Source: Epiperipatus broadwayi
Taxonomy: Eukaryota; Onychophora; Udeonychophora; Euonychophora; Peripatidae
Length of the DNA: 64,000 bases
Assembly (NCBI GenBank): GCA_028023455.1
Contig: JAQFVV010012537.1
Coordinates: forward strand, 1,798,001-1,862,000
Direction of reading: 5' to 3'
A program made the position numbers and the translations under genes. Positions 45,363 to 54,649 of this stretch are shown piece by piece. The first letter of the stretch is position 1. Each line of letters begins with the position of its first letter. The notes below the pieces were generated by a model that saw only the letters and a list, made by a program, of their open reading frames with translations, did no database searches and had not been told where the DNA came from.

Positions 45363-46436
45363 TTGCCCAGAATTTTAAATGAAGAAGTGAAACATGCAAT
45401 TAAATTTATGAAGAAAGAAAAAGCTCCTGGTAATGATAGAATTATAATTGATATATTAAAAGAAACAGGTGAAGAAATAGAATTTTTTTTAGCAAAGTTA
45501 TATACCAAATGTCTAAATTATAAAGATGTACCAGATGATTGGAAGAATGCAGTATTAATATTAATATTTTAAAAAGATGATAAAGATGTTAGAAATTACA
45601 GACCTATCAGCTTTTTATCAGTTTTATACAAAAAAATTTATTAAGATAATTACAACTCGTCTACAGAGAACATTGAATTTCCACTAACCCAGAGAACAAG
45701 CTGGATATAAAAGTGGTTTTAATACAGTAGATCATATCCAGTTATTGAAAGAAGTTATAGAATGGACAAATGAATATGAGTTGCCATTATGCTTTGGATT
45801 TGTAGATTATGAAAAGGCATTTGATTCTATAAACATTTCTTCAGTGATTAAAGCATTGAATCATCAAGGTATAGATCCAGGATATTGTCATATTTTAAAG
45901 AATATTTATAAAATGCAACAGCAACAATTAGATTACATAATGATACTAGGAAAGTCAACATTGAGAAGGGTGTAAGACAGGATGACTCCATATCTCCAAA
46001 ACTTTTTACGGCAGTGCTGCAAGAAGTATTTTGTGGATTAAAATGGGAATCTAAAGGAGTGAAAGTAAATGGAGATTATTTAAGTCATTTAAATTTTGCA
46101 AATGATGTAGTTATTTTTACAAAGAATGCTTTAGAACTGCAAGAAATGTTGCAGGAGTTATCAAATGAAAGTAGGAAAGTAAAACTAAAGATAAATGTTA
46201 AAAAGACTAAAGTAATGTCCAATAAATATCTTGATCAGATTATTAATACTGATGGAAACATAATGGATGAAATTAATCATAGAATTAAACTTGGTTGGAG
46301 TGCTTTTGGTAGAAATAACTTGTTATTAAAAATAAATATGCCTTTGTGCTTGAAAAAGAAGGTTTTTAATAAATGTGTTTTACCAGTTCTTACTTATGGA
46401 TCTGAGACTTGGACACTTAATAGAAGAGTAATATAG
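45363..46436 (+). pseudogene. RTE reverse transcriptase and C-terminal region
   Basis: Pieces: 45363-45572 (EEVKHAIKFMKKEKAPGNDR, the pre-RT block, then LYTKCLNYKDVPDDWKNAVL), 45745-45975 (LCFGFVDYEKAFDSI, block A with Asp), and 46014-46436 (VKVNGDYLSHLNFANDVVIF, where FADD is FAND through one G-to-A change at 46101-46106). KLKINVKKTKVMSN and LTYGSETWTLN follow. Beyond, to 46740, come QRSMERCMLGVTRRE and GWMDEIKKCAG, the RTE C-terminus in broken frames. Inactive. Confidence 0.85.
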
Positions 46437-46795
46437 AGACTTCAGACCACTCAAAGAAGTATGGAGAGATGCATGTTAGGAGTAACAAGAAGAGAATGAA
46501 AATAATATATGGGTCAGAGAATAAACACTGACCTCATTAAAAAAATTAAAAAACTGAAGTGGAGTTGAGCTGCACATATTGCTAGAAGAGATGATAATAG
46601 ATGGACAATTGAAATATTAAATTGGATTTCAAGAGATTGTAAAAGACCCCGAAATAGACCACATGTGGGATGGATGGATGAAATAAAAAAGTGTGCAGGG
46701 TTGATGTGGAGAAGAGAAGCTAAAGATTGGAGATGGATTGAACTTGGAGAGACCTTCATCCTGCAATGGATTGATAATGGTTGATGATGATGATG

Positions 46796-47164
46796 ATATA
46801 TTTTAGATAAACTTAATTTTAGATATCTATATATTCAGATATATTTCAAATATCTATTCCATTGTACATTCTTCAAACATATGACAAAAAAAAATGTGAA
46901 AAAATTAATGGTCCCAAGTTACATATGTTGTGTTGAACCAGCATGCATCAGTTAACCTAGATCATAATCTCTCACACATATCTTCATTATTTTTCAGTAT
47001 TTATAGATAGAAAATTACTACAATTTGATTTATAAATGATAAACATTATGTACTCCCAACATTAAAACAAACTAACTTTACATTAATGATTATTCCTAAT
47101 CATTTATTAAATTAAAGATTATTCTTAGTTCTAATATGTATTTTAAAATTTAGTTAATGAATAA
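46796..47164 (+). repeat. Dispersed repeat R1, copy 2
   Basis: Matches 48891-49262 in order: TTTTAGATAAACTT, TCTATTCCAT, ACATATGAC, GAACCAGCA, TCAGTATTTATAGATA-like and ACTACAATTTGATTTA. About 370 bp, diverged roughly a quarter by eye. The two copies flank PLE3. Confidence 0.7.
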
Positions 47165-47550
47165 TGTGTCTGTATAGTTATAAAGGTATAAACATTAGTT
47201 TCTATGGCCATGTTGATAGTTAGACATCATTCACTTCGCCATTCTTATACAAGCTAGAGACTGGTTTCTATACACTTTTAACACTTTGTGTAGGGTGTAT
47301 AATAATTGCACTACAATTTATATTTTCTAGTTTTTTTTTAATCAGTCAATCTTTCACCTTATGTATATCATATAGAAGCCAGACCAATGTTTCTCATTAT
47401 TGATACATTTTGAAACATCCACTTCACTTGTGAGTAAGACATATGCATGCTATAATTTAACTTCATACACATATCTTTAGATTATTTTTCACACATTAAC
47501 TGTGATAAACAGAGTAGAAAAATTCAAAAGCATTAACCGCTAACACTATT

Positions 47551-47745
47551 TTGACAAGTACTTTTGGTACTGTGTACCAGAATCATGATGACATTGGAAC
47601 TGAACAGTTAATATTCCAGGGTATTAGACTTTGCAATAAACCAAGCCTCTTTCAACTTCCTCTTTCTATCGTTCGATTCATTGCACACAGTGCTGATATT
47701 TTGAGGATAAAAGTCCTGTGCACACCTACTTTCATGATTTGAAAA
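47551..47745 (-). pseudogene. PLE3 ORF C-terminal end (sense arm)
   Basis: On the minus strand this reads YPQNISTVCNESNDRKRKLK and EAWFIAKSNT, the last block of a PLE endonuclease ('R+.KESW.I'). It pairs with the inverted arm at 48545-48766, which reads the same end with a fuller tail (NIISQHNPSVPLSMHC). Confidence 0.75.
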
Positions 47746-47769
47746 AACAAAATTAACTTGTGAATCACT

Positions 47770-48500
47770 TTAGATTTTTTTATATTGATAAACATGCTGT
47801 TGCAATCACATTAATACATTAGCCTTCATTTTGCCACAATAAACAGCATTACAAACAATTTCTTTGCAGGCAATTGAATAAACCAATTCATACCTATTCA
47901 TTTCTTCCACACTATCTTTTTAATTATTTACTCATCTATTTAAACACAACGATGATCAGAATCTTATATTATAATCTTTACCAATTAACTTTTTTTTAAC
48001 TTTGTATTTATAGATGGCAAATAAGCCAAAGCAAACCACTTTTTATCTGTTTTATTTTTTACATCCACTTTATGTTGAAACTTCACATTATTATAAAACA
48101 ACTTCAATTGCCTAGGTAATATAGTTTTCTTGTATTTCACACTTATCAAGTCATCAATATATCTCTCAATATTCTTTTTTCTATCTATCTTAAATTTACA
48201 AAGATGCAAATTGCGATACAAAAAATTTTAATCCAGCCATTTTATAATTTAAAGGAACATTTGATGATGGGTGTATAAACCCCTTACATTTAACAGTTTA
48301 TCAAGCATTTTATATCCAAACACATTACAGTAACTATATACATTCACATCTAGATACTTTAAAACTTCATCATACTCAAACTCCATAGTCCATGACAAAT
48401 CAGAATTCTCATTTAACTTATCAAACATATTCTCTATCACATCTTTTGATCCATAGACAAAAACATCATTCACATATCTTCTATACATCAAATCATTACT
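47770..48500 (-). pseudogene. PLE3 RT C-terminus and endonuclease
   Basis: 48491-48249 reads MYRRYVNDVFVYGSK, the YxDD box with its first Asp changed to Asn (GAT to AAT), then SDLSWTMEFE and VLKYLDVNVY ('..+.FLD+.+'). 48221-47985 is the linker (LHLCKFKIDRKKNIERYIDD, KKWFALAYLPSINTKLKK). Below it a frame reads ELVYSIACKEIVCNAVYCGK and LQQHVYQYKK, a decayed GIY-YIG core (Y-C-G-K). Several frame changes. Confidence 0.75.
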
Positions 48501-48544
48501 TCTTATAAATGGCTCTATAATATATATTTTTCCATTTCCGAAAT

Positions 48545-48780
48545 GTGCAAATCATGATAGTAGTTGTGGGCATGAGTTATCCTCAAAATATCAGTACTGT
48601 GTGCAATAAATCGAATGATAAAAAGAGGAAGTTGAAAGAGGCTTGGTTTATTGTGAAGTCTAATAATATTATCAGCCAGCATAACCCTAGTGTTCCACTG
48701 AGCATGCACTGTAATATTAACCATTCAGTTCCAATATGCCACCATGATTCAGGTACACTGTACTGAAAGCACATGGCAAA
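48545..48780 (+). pseudogene. PLE3 ORF C-terminal end (inverted arm)
   Basis: Plus-strand 73-codon piece: YPQNISTVCNKSNDKKRKLK, EAWFIVKSNN. About 40 bp longer inside than the sense arm at 47551-47745, which carries a small deletion. After its stop comes GTACACTGTACTGAAAGCAC, the PLE 3' stem-loop motif. Confidence 0.75.
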
Positions 48781-48890
48781 ATAGTGTTTGTGGTTAATGT
48801 TTTTTTTTTAATTTTTTTTCTACTGTGTTTATCACAGTTAATATGTAAAGAATAATTTACATTATTTGACAAGAGTTTTTGTGTTATTTA

Positions 48891-49262
48891 CATATTTTTA
48901 GATAAACTTGAATTTAACTTTATATATATGCTTCAAACTTCTATTCCATCACACATTCTTGAAAAACATATGACTACAGATATGTGAAAAAGATGAATGA
49001 TCACCAAGATGCACACTTTATGCTGAACCAGCACTCATCACTTAATCCAAATCACAATCACTTCTCATACATATATCCATCATTTATTCGGTATTTATAG
49101 ATATCAAATTACTACAATTTGATTTACAAGTATAAAACTTTCTGCTCTCACAACTTTGGAACAAATCACTTTATATAAATATATTAATGTTTATTACTAA
49201 TAATTTATTAAACTGGAAATTATCTCTATCTCATACTATCATTTTAAATTTCATTTAATAAA
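48891..49262 (+). repeat. Dispersed repeat R1, copy 3
   Basis: See the shared blocks at 46796-47164. This copy has GCTGAACCAGCACTCATCAC, which also matches the minus-strand copy near 29745. Confidence 0.7.
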
Positions 49263-50113
49263 TATTATAGTTATTGAAGTTTCATTTACATTTAATATGT
49301 AATACATTTATATTGTTTAAAAGAAAAACTGCAACTAATATGATGCTTAAAGAAATACAGTAGAAATATTGTTGAATGCAAACTAAAAATATATACAGTA
49401 TTAGTTAAAAACAAGATAATGATTAACACTGTAAAAACATTCATACAAATTTTAATTCATATGCTTAGCAATAATCACACGAAATTTCCCATACTTAGAT
49501 CTATTGTTTAAGCTTACAAAGGTGAGCAAGATCTGGGAAGCTCTTTTGATCAGCTCACTATTGTTCTTTAAAATACAATATTAATATTGATTTAGAATAC
49601 ATGCCTATTGTTCATTAGTCTTTTCTATTTTTGTTTACAAACTCAGGTTTTCAGGATTTAACTTTCCTGTTTGTTAATTTCTCATTTTGAATCAATTTTA
49701 ATTACTTAATCTACTTTAATTATAGTCTAAATGTTTTAATTCACTAATTTATTTAATTTTTCTGAATAGGTAACTGACAAGAGCAGGCCCATTTTTAATT
49801 ATTTCTTTATTTTCTTAAATAAAGAGATATCTGAAACAACTAGGATTTAAAAAAATGAATATTTAATTATAAATTTTATTTTTTAAAAGACTTTTTAAAT
49901 TGAAATATCTAAAAGTTTTCTCAATTTAAATATTGTCAGCATGGATTCAATCAATGAAAATATGTAATATAAAATACTTCTAATGCTTAATATATATATA
50001 ATATTTTGAAATAAAAACTCATGCAACTGTTTCGATAGGTAATTGAAATGCCATCTATACAAGGAAATGAGAATGAGAGAAAACAGATCATTCTTTTCTT
50101 ATAAAAATTGTTG
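49263..50113. other. AT-rich intergenic stretch
   Basis: Nothing recognised. Confidence 0.4.
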
Positions 50114-50593
50114 CTTTATGCCAGGTGTGGGCAAATAGCGGCCTGAGGGCCACATGCAGCCTGCTAAGAGTTTTTATGCACCCGGGTAGACAATCAGAAA
50201 AATCTGCCTTGAACTGAGATTTCCTTCCCGTGCGCATCCGAAGATTCATCTCTTATTTTCCACTAGGATGGCCATGTCAATACACATGCGCAGTGTAGAT
50301 ACGATATGCAGTGCTTTTCCAGTTGATATGGTTAATTTCAATTTTGTCTTTGCATTAGCCAACTTTAGTGAAACCATGAACCCTCTGAAAAAATGTAAAA
50401 TTGGTGATAAATGTTGTGTGTTTAATGAAAAATGGACAAATATTTCTTTAGTAATACAGGGAATAAAGCAGTGTGCTTATTGTGTCATGAAAAAAGGTGT
50501 GGCCCTCCGCTAACCTTCACTTCCACCCAATGCAGCACTCCACCAACCTCTGTGGCCCCAGAGCCAAAACAATTTCCCACCCCTGATTTATGC
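50114..50593 (+). mobile_element. hAT-type MITE with 8-bp TSD
   Basis: The element spans 50122-50585. It starts CAGGTGTGGGCAAA and ends TTTCCCACCCCTG, the classical hAT terminal repeats. Subterminal GGGCCACATGCAG mirrors CTGTGGCCCC. The flanks TTTATGC agree at 7 of 8 positions (CTTTATGC at 50114-50121, ATTTATGC at 50586-50593), matching the 8-bp hAT duplication. It is non-autonomous: only the start of a transposase-like reading remains inside. Confidence 0.9.
50268..50513 (+). pseudogene. hAT transposase N-terminal fragment
   Basis: 81 codons inside the MITE. From residue 37, MNPLKKCKIGDKCCVFNEKW resembles the N-terminus of vertebrate/invertebrate hAT-derived proteins of the GTF2IRD2/FAM200 kind ('KKRK.D.E.R.F...WT'), and then CAYCVMKKGVAL fits the first C..C of a degenerate BED-like finger. 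The RNase H-like catalytic domain is deleted. The first 36 residues are probably not coding in the parent. Confidence 0.6.
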
Positions 50594-51239
50594 TGTAGCT
50601 AGAAATCATTTCAATTAATTATTGTAACAGTTGCATACATCTTAATCTTAAAGTATTATATATTTTATATTATTTACTATGTATATATTATGTGATATAA
50701 ACTTCTACTTCTCCACATACATATTCCTCTCTCAACTACAAAAAATCTGGATTTTTCTTCTTTTTTATAAAAAAAAAAAAAAAAAGCAATATCTTAGGTA
50801 TAGTAATTATCTCCATATTTTTTTATCTTCCTTTGATTTTTTTGCCAATGAGAGTTATCAGATGTGTCTGACAATTATTGGTTCATTGTTCAATTTTTGC
50901 TCTATTTTATTGTTTTGTCTTTAATAGTAATATGAGATTCCACTTTCATTTGACAGCAAATGTGGTGGTTTATATATTTTCTAAGTTCTATCTCCGTTCT
51001 ATTCATATTGTAACTATTTGCTATTTGTTGTGATAGTACTTTTATTAGTAGTATTACTATTTATCCCAGATTATTTACTCTTACTATATAACTCTTGTTT
51101 CCTCTATAACTTATAGACTACCAAAATTTTATTCAGAGATTTTTATAGCAGCTATAGATATAAGTTTTTCTATCATAAATATGTATATAATATTATATTT
51201 CTTGGATGCCTAATGATTATTTTCTATTGATCTCTTTTT
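50594..51239. other. AT-rich stretch, possibly Gypsy 3' flank
   Basis: No readable coding. An 18-A run lies at about 50768-50785. It borders the Gypsy remnant, so its LTR may be hidden here but is not identifiable. Confidence 0.3.
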
Positions 51240-52870
51240 TTCTATTGATGAATGGCCTTCCTAACCATTAAATTCTGAATAATATGAAAACATAGATATA
51301 TGTTGTAGATGCCATTCACTTGTGAATCTTAAAACTTTTACAATATAAATTCAGCATCATTAGCTATTACTAGAATTTCTAAATTTATACTGCACAATTA
51401 TGTTTCAGTATCATAACTATCTTCTCCTAATAATCATTTTAATGTATTCTTCCCAATTTGAGTACAAGTCCATAATTACTAAAAAAGTTTCTCATCTTGA
51501 AAGATCCAGATTTTTCTATGTACACATACTTCTATAACTTAATCACTTTGTGCTATAAATTTATTTCTTTTAGTAAATTAAAAGTGGGTTACCATTGAGT
51601 ATATTATTGCATAAAATTTGGACACCCTCATTTATATCTTATTACCATGCATAGAATAGGATGAGGTTTTGGATTTTATTTCTGATTGAATCTTATATAA
51701 TCAGTTTGAGTATTTCATCACATTTTTCACATTGTTTTATAATTCTGTCTCTGTAAAATCTGCAGTCTTATTTGTTAGAAGCTATCTTTGTGGCATAGAG
51801 AACTGTAGACATTTATTTGGCTAGCTTTCACTTATTCAATTTATTAATTTTCCATAAAATTCATCATTTCTGATTCACTGTATGATTGTTGCATTGCTTA
51901 GTGTTTTTACAGTTGATACTTTCTTTTCCTTTGTTTACAATTCTTCATAGTGCAGCCATGTGTTAGTTTTAATTTTCTTTATTTTAATATATAATTATGA
52001 CCTGTTATGGGCATCGAGGTCTGGTGCTGATTTAGATTTTGTCAAGATCTCCAGCAATATTTTGGGATTGGTTATTATTGTGACAGTGTATGTATTAGAA
52101 GTACTTCTTGACTTTTAAAGTTAATAGTTAATACTTTTTTAGTCCATTTGACTGTAGATTTTTCCCACTCTAGATAAGTTTTGAGTAAATTATTGGAGTT
52201 TTTTTCCTATATGCATGAGATAAGTAATCATTAACTCATAATTTGATCCATTTATGATTAATATAAAATTAAAATAATAATAATTATTCTTATTCTTTTG
52301 ATAATGATATAGATTTTCTGATATCAGCAACTCTTTTATTTTGACAAGTGCTTTTTTCTGGAATTTTTTTCTACTTTCATTTTTTTTCTTCCCTTTATTT
52401 AGTTCATGTATGGCATGTCTTTCCCCTCAAGACATTCTCAAAGTAATTTATTAAATCAATAAATACCTAGAGCATCTTAGTATTCTTTAGTCTGTGTGTT
52501 TTTACTGCCTTGACATTATCTGAGACTGATGTTTTTCCCTTAGAAAAATATGTCTTAGAAACTTAAATTCATGAAAGCTACATGCATTTATGTCTTCATT
52601 AAGCTTGGTTCTTAATTTTTCTAGTTTTTTGAAAATTGTTTATTCTATTTTGTAGTGATACTTTTGAAATTGCCATAATGAGGATATCTTTAATGTTTGG
52701 GATCACACCTTCCATGCCTTTAAGTAATATATCTCTCATTGTCTGACAGATATTTATCTGGAAGATGTTTGGTGATGTTATTCCAAATGGTAATTGATTG
52801 CAATTAAGAAGACCAATAAGAATAATTGGTAAAAACCAATAAAATATCATATGACTATCATTTGATTTCA
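51240..52870 (-). pseudogene. Decayed Ty3/Gypsy pol (RT to integrase)
   Basis: On the minus strand RT comes first: 52880-52599 reads NQLPFGITSPNIFQ and LKGMEGVIPNIKDILIMAIS, the block B and YxDD region of Gypsy RT with YMDD reduced to NIKD. It is followed in other frames by LNEDINACSFHEFKFLRHIF, the 'LN..KC.F....+.FLGH' block, and LINYFENVLRG. About 1 kb further, near 51345-51250, the integrase core reads VIANDAEFI ('+.SDNGP.F') and FTSEWHLQHISMF, SYYSEFNG ('H..S.PY.P..NG'). The order RT then integrase on one strand supports a single element. Everything is shattered. Confidence 0.65.
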
Positions 52871-52954
52871 GCTTACTCATTCCTATTTTAGCAGAATAAT
52901 TTTCTCTTTATATCTCTATGGTACTAACTGTAATATATACTTCAGTGATTTCCT

Positions 52955-53013
52955 ATTCAATATTCCCAGATTAGTTTCACACTTATGGCTTTTGTCATTG
53001 AGGGGTTTTGGAT
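52955..53013 (-). ncRNA. Degenerate hammerhead motif (copy g)
   Basis: Minus strand: ATCCAAAACCCCTCA, then ATGACAA where the core needs CTGANGA, stem II remnant, GAAAC, TA, ATC. Stem I can still partly form. The core mutations should abolish cleavage. Confidence 0.55.
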
Positions 53014-53522
53014 CTTTGAGAAATACAGTATTAGAACGAAGATAAGTTATATTCTAAAAGTACAAATGTACTGATCCAATACCCAAAGCTGAAAATTATA
53101 AGTTTGAAATTAATCTGGAAATATTGATTAAGACAACATTGGATAGGCATTTATTTAGCATTACCACTGACATTTATTAAAGCTTACAATAGGTAGCAAA
53201 GAGTTGTCAAAAAAATGTTGATGAAACAGCAATGAGTAACTTGAAGAAATGTGATATAGTCATGTGACATTTTATTGATTTTTATAACAATTCTAGCAAC
53301 AAGGTAAAAATACCTACAGTAATTAAAAACCACGAACACCATAAAATATAGATACTGAACTGGTTCCATATCTATCTGACTATACAAGTGAGATGATTTA
53401 GATTGAAAACATTTTTTATATTTTTCAATTTGGGCTGATAGCTTGTTATTAAGGAGTGTTGAATGATGGCTGTCAACAGTAACATGTATTAGATCCTAAA
53501 GATCCAAATGCACTGTTCCTAG

Positions 53523-53582
53523 ATCCAAAGCTTCTCACTGATGACTGCCATAAACTTGAAATTAGTCTGGGAATAATGGATA
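53523..53582 (+). ncRNA. Degenerate hammerhead motif (copy f)
   Basis: Plus strand: ATCCAAAGCTTCTCA, intact core CTGATGA, a stem II that no longer pairs (CTGCCATAAACTT), GAAAT instead of GAAAC, TAGTC kept, then TGGGAATAATGGAT. Probably inactive, but clearly the same motif. Confidence 0.6.
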
Positions 53583-53908
53583 TGACAGCAATGAATAAGA
53601 ATTTATTAAGCACAAACATTTGACATCTATTAGTTACAAATGTTTACACAGATAGCATAGAGATGTGGAAAAAATGAGTAGATATAATTAGTATTTCTTA
53701 TTAATCAGTATCTTGTTAAATATTCTGTTAAGTTCTAACTTTGCTAAGTGAGACATAGTCTTTAGTAGAACTGGTATATCTCGAACTAGTATATCTCTTA
53801 TGATAAAAAGTGAATACATATTTTTGTTTAAATTTTGATTTGAAGTTATATATTACTTACTATTAAAAAACAAAAAACAAGTTAAACTTGCTAACGCTTG
53901 TATTTATG

Positions 53909-54149
53909 ATCAATAGATGGCGTTTACCAAAAACACCGTCAAGCGTATGTTTGTTTACATAAACGTCAGAGTAAGCATTCACTATCTCTATCGTTAGTTC
54001 CACCTTCAGATCATGATGATAGCAAATCAGCTTGAAATCATGATCTGAAGGTGGAACTAACGATATGAGAGATAGTGAATGCTTACTCTGACGTTTATGT
54101 AAACAAACATACATTTGACGGTGTTTTTGATAAAACGCCATCTATTGAT
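53909..54149. mobile_element. Foldback MITE with 110-bp arms
   Basis: Left arm 53909-54017 and right arm about 54037-54149 are almost perfect inverted complements, with only a few substitutions and small indels, around a 19-bp loop. Ends read ATCAATAGATGGCG and CGCCATCTATTGAT. The arms include GTTTACATAAACGTCAGAG and CCACCTTCAGATCATGAT. No coding. The near-identity of the arms suggests recent arrival or gene conversion. Target duplication is unclear because TGAT/ATTA flanks are ambiguous. Confidence 0.85.
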
Positions 54150-54649
54150 TAATTACTATTGTACACTAGATTTTAAGATGATAATAATTCTAACACACTT
54201 GGAGTTTTTGGCTGGAGTCATCGCTTTCTTTTGATAACTATTTTAATGCTTTTTTGATCTTTGTGCAATTATTATTCATTGTTGCAAATGATTGGTTTAA
54301 CTTAGTCATTCAGGTATTTTTATTTTTTCTTATTTCCATTTGTCAACAGTAATGACAAATCTATTTTGAATTTTTATTTCTCTCAATACCTTTTTAACAA
54401 TTAATATTTTTAATAACTCCATATCCTCAACACCAGTGACACTTATGTTTTTAGGTTCTACATACTACCTAAAGAATATCAAATTTCCTCTGTACCTCTA
54501 TCTTTATTTTAAAAAAATATTTATAGCAGTTTTACAACATTTAAATAAAATATTTAAATATAATTTTTCAAAAATAGTTTATCTTTCATGTAAGTTCATT
54601 TCATATCACCAGTGATATGCATACCATAGGTTAAGAATTACTGTTCTAC

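Larger units (their letters stand above)
43950..46795 (+). mobile_element. RTE-type LINE (copy 2), near full length
   Basis: Contains endonuclease (about 44063-44830), linker (44850-45360), RT (45363-46240) and C-terminal region to about 46740, closing with TTGATAATGGTTGATGATGA at about 46773-46792. The reading frame is broken by many stops. The 3' half is about 90 percent similar by eye to the copy at 31222-32505. It inserted exactly at the left edge of dispersed repeat R1 (46796). Confidence 0.85.
47470..48860 (-). mobile_element. Penelope-like element 3 with inverted copy
   Basis: The sense element is on the minus strand from about 48540 (RT YxDD region, 5'-truncated) to about 47470. An inverted copy of its last 300 bp lies at 48545-48860 (plus). 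Both ends carry TTTATCACAGTTAAT and AATAGTG. This is the same head-to-head layout as PLE1 and PLE2. It is flanked by R1 copies at 46796 and 48891. Confidence 0.8.
52940..53690. repeat. Degenerate hammerhead-element array
   Basis: Old copies of the 456-bp family. A minus-oriented copy lies at about 52940-53020 and plus-oriented copies at about 53070-53210 and 53450-53680. Shared blocks include AGATCCAAAG, TTCTCACTGATGA, AGTCTGG and AATAATGGATATGACAGCAATG-like spacing. As in the younger array, minus copies lie left of plus copies. Confidence 0.6.

Noticed and set aside
48515-48774. Minus-strand frames of 63 and 69 codons similar to the plus-strand frame at 47551-47742
   Set aside because: Antisense translations of the PLE3 C-terminal arms; the sense readings are the KRKLKEAWFI frames.
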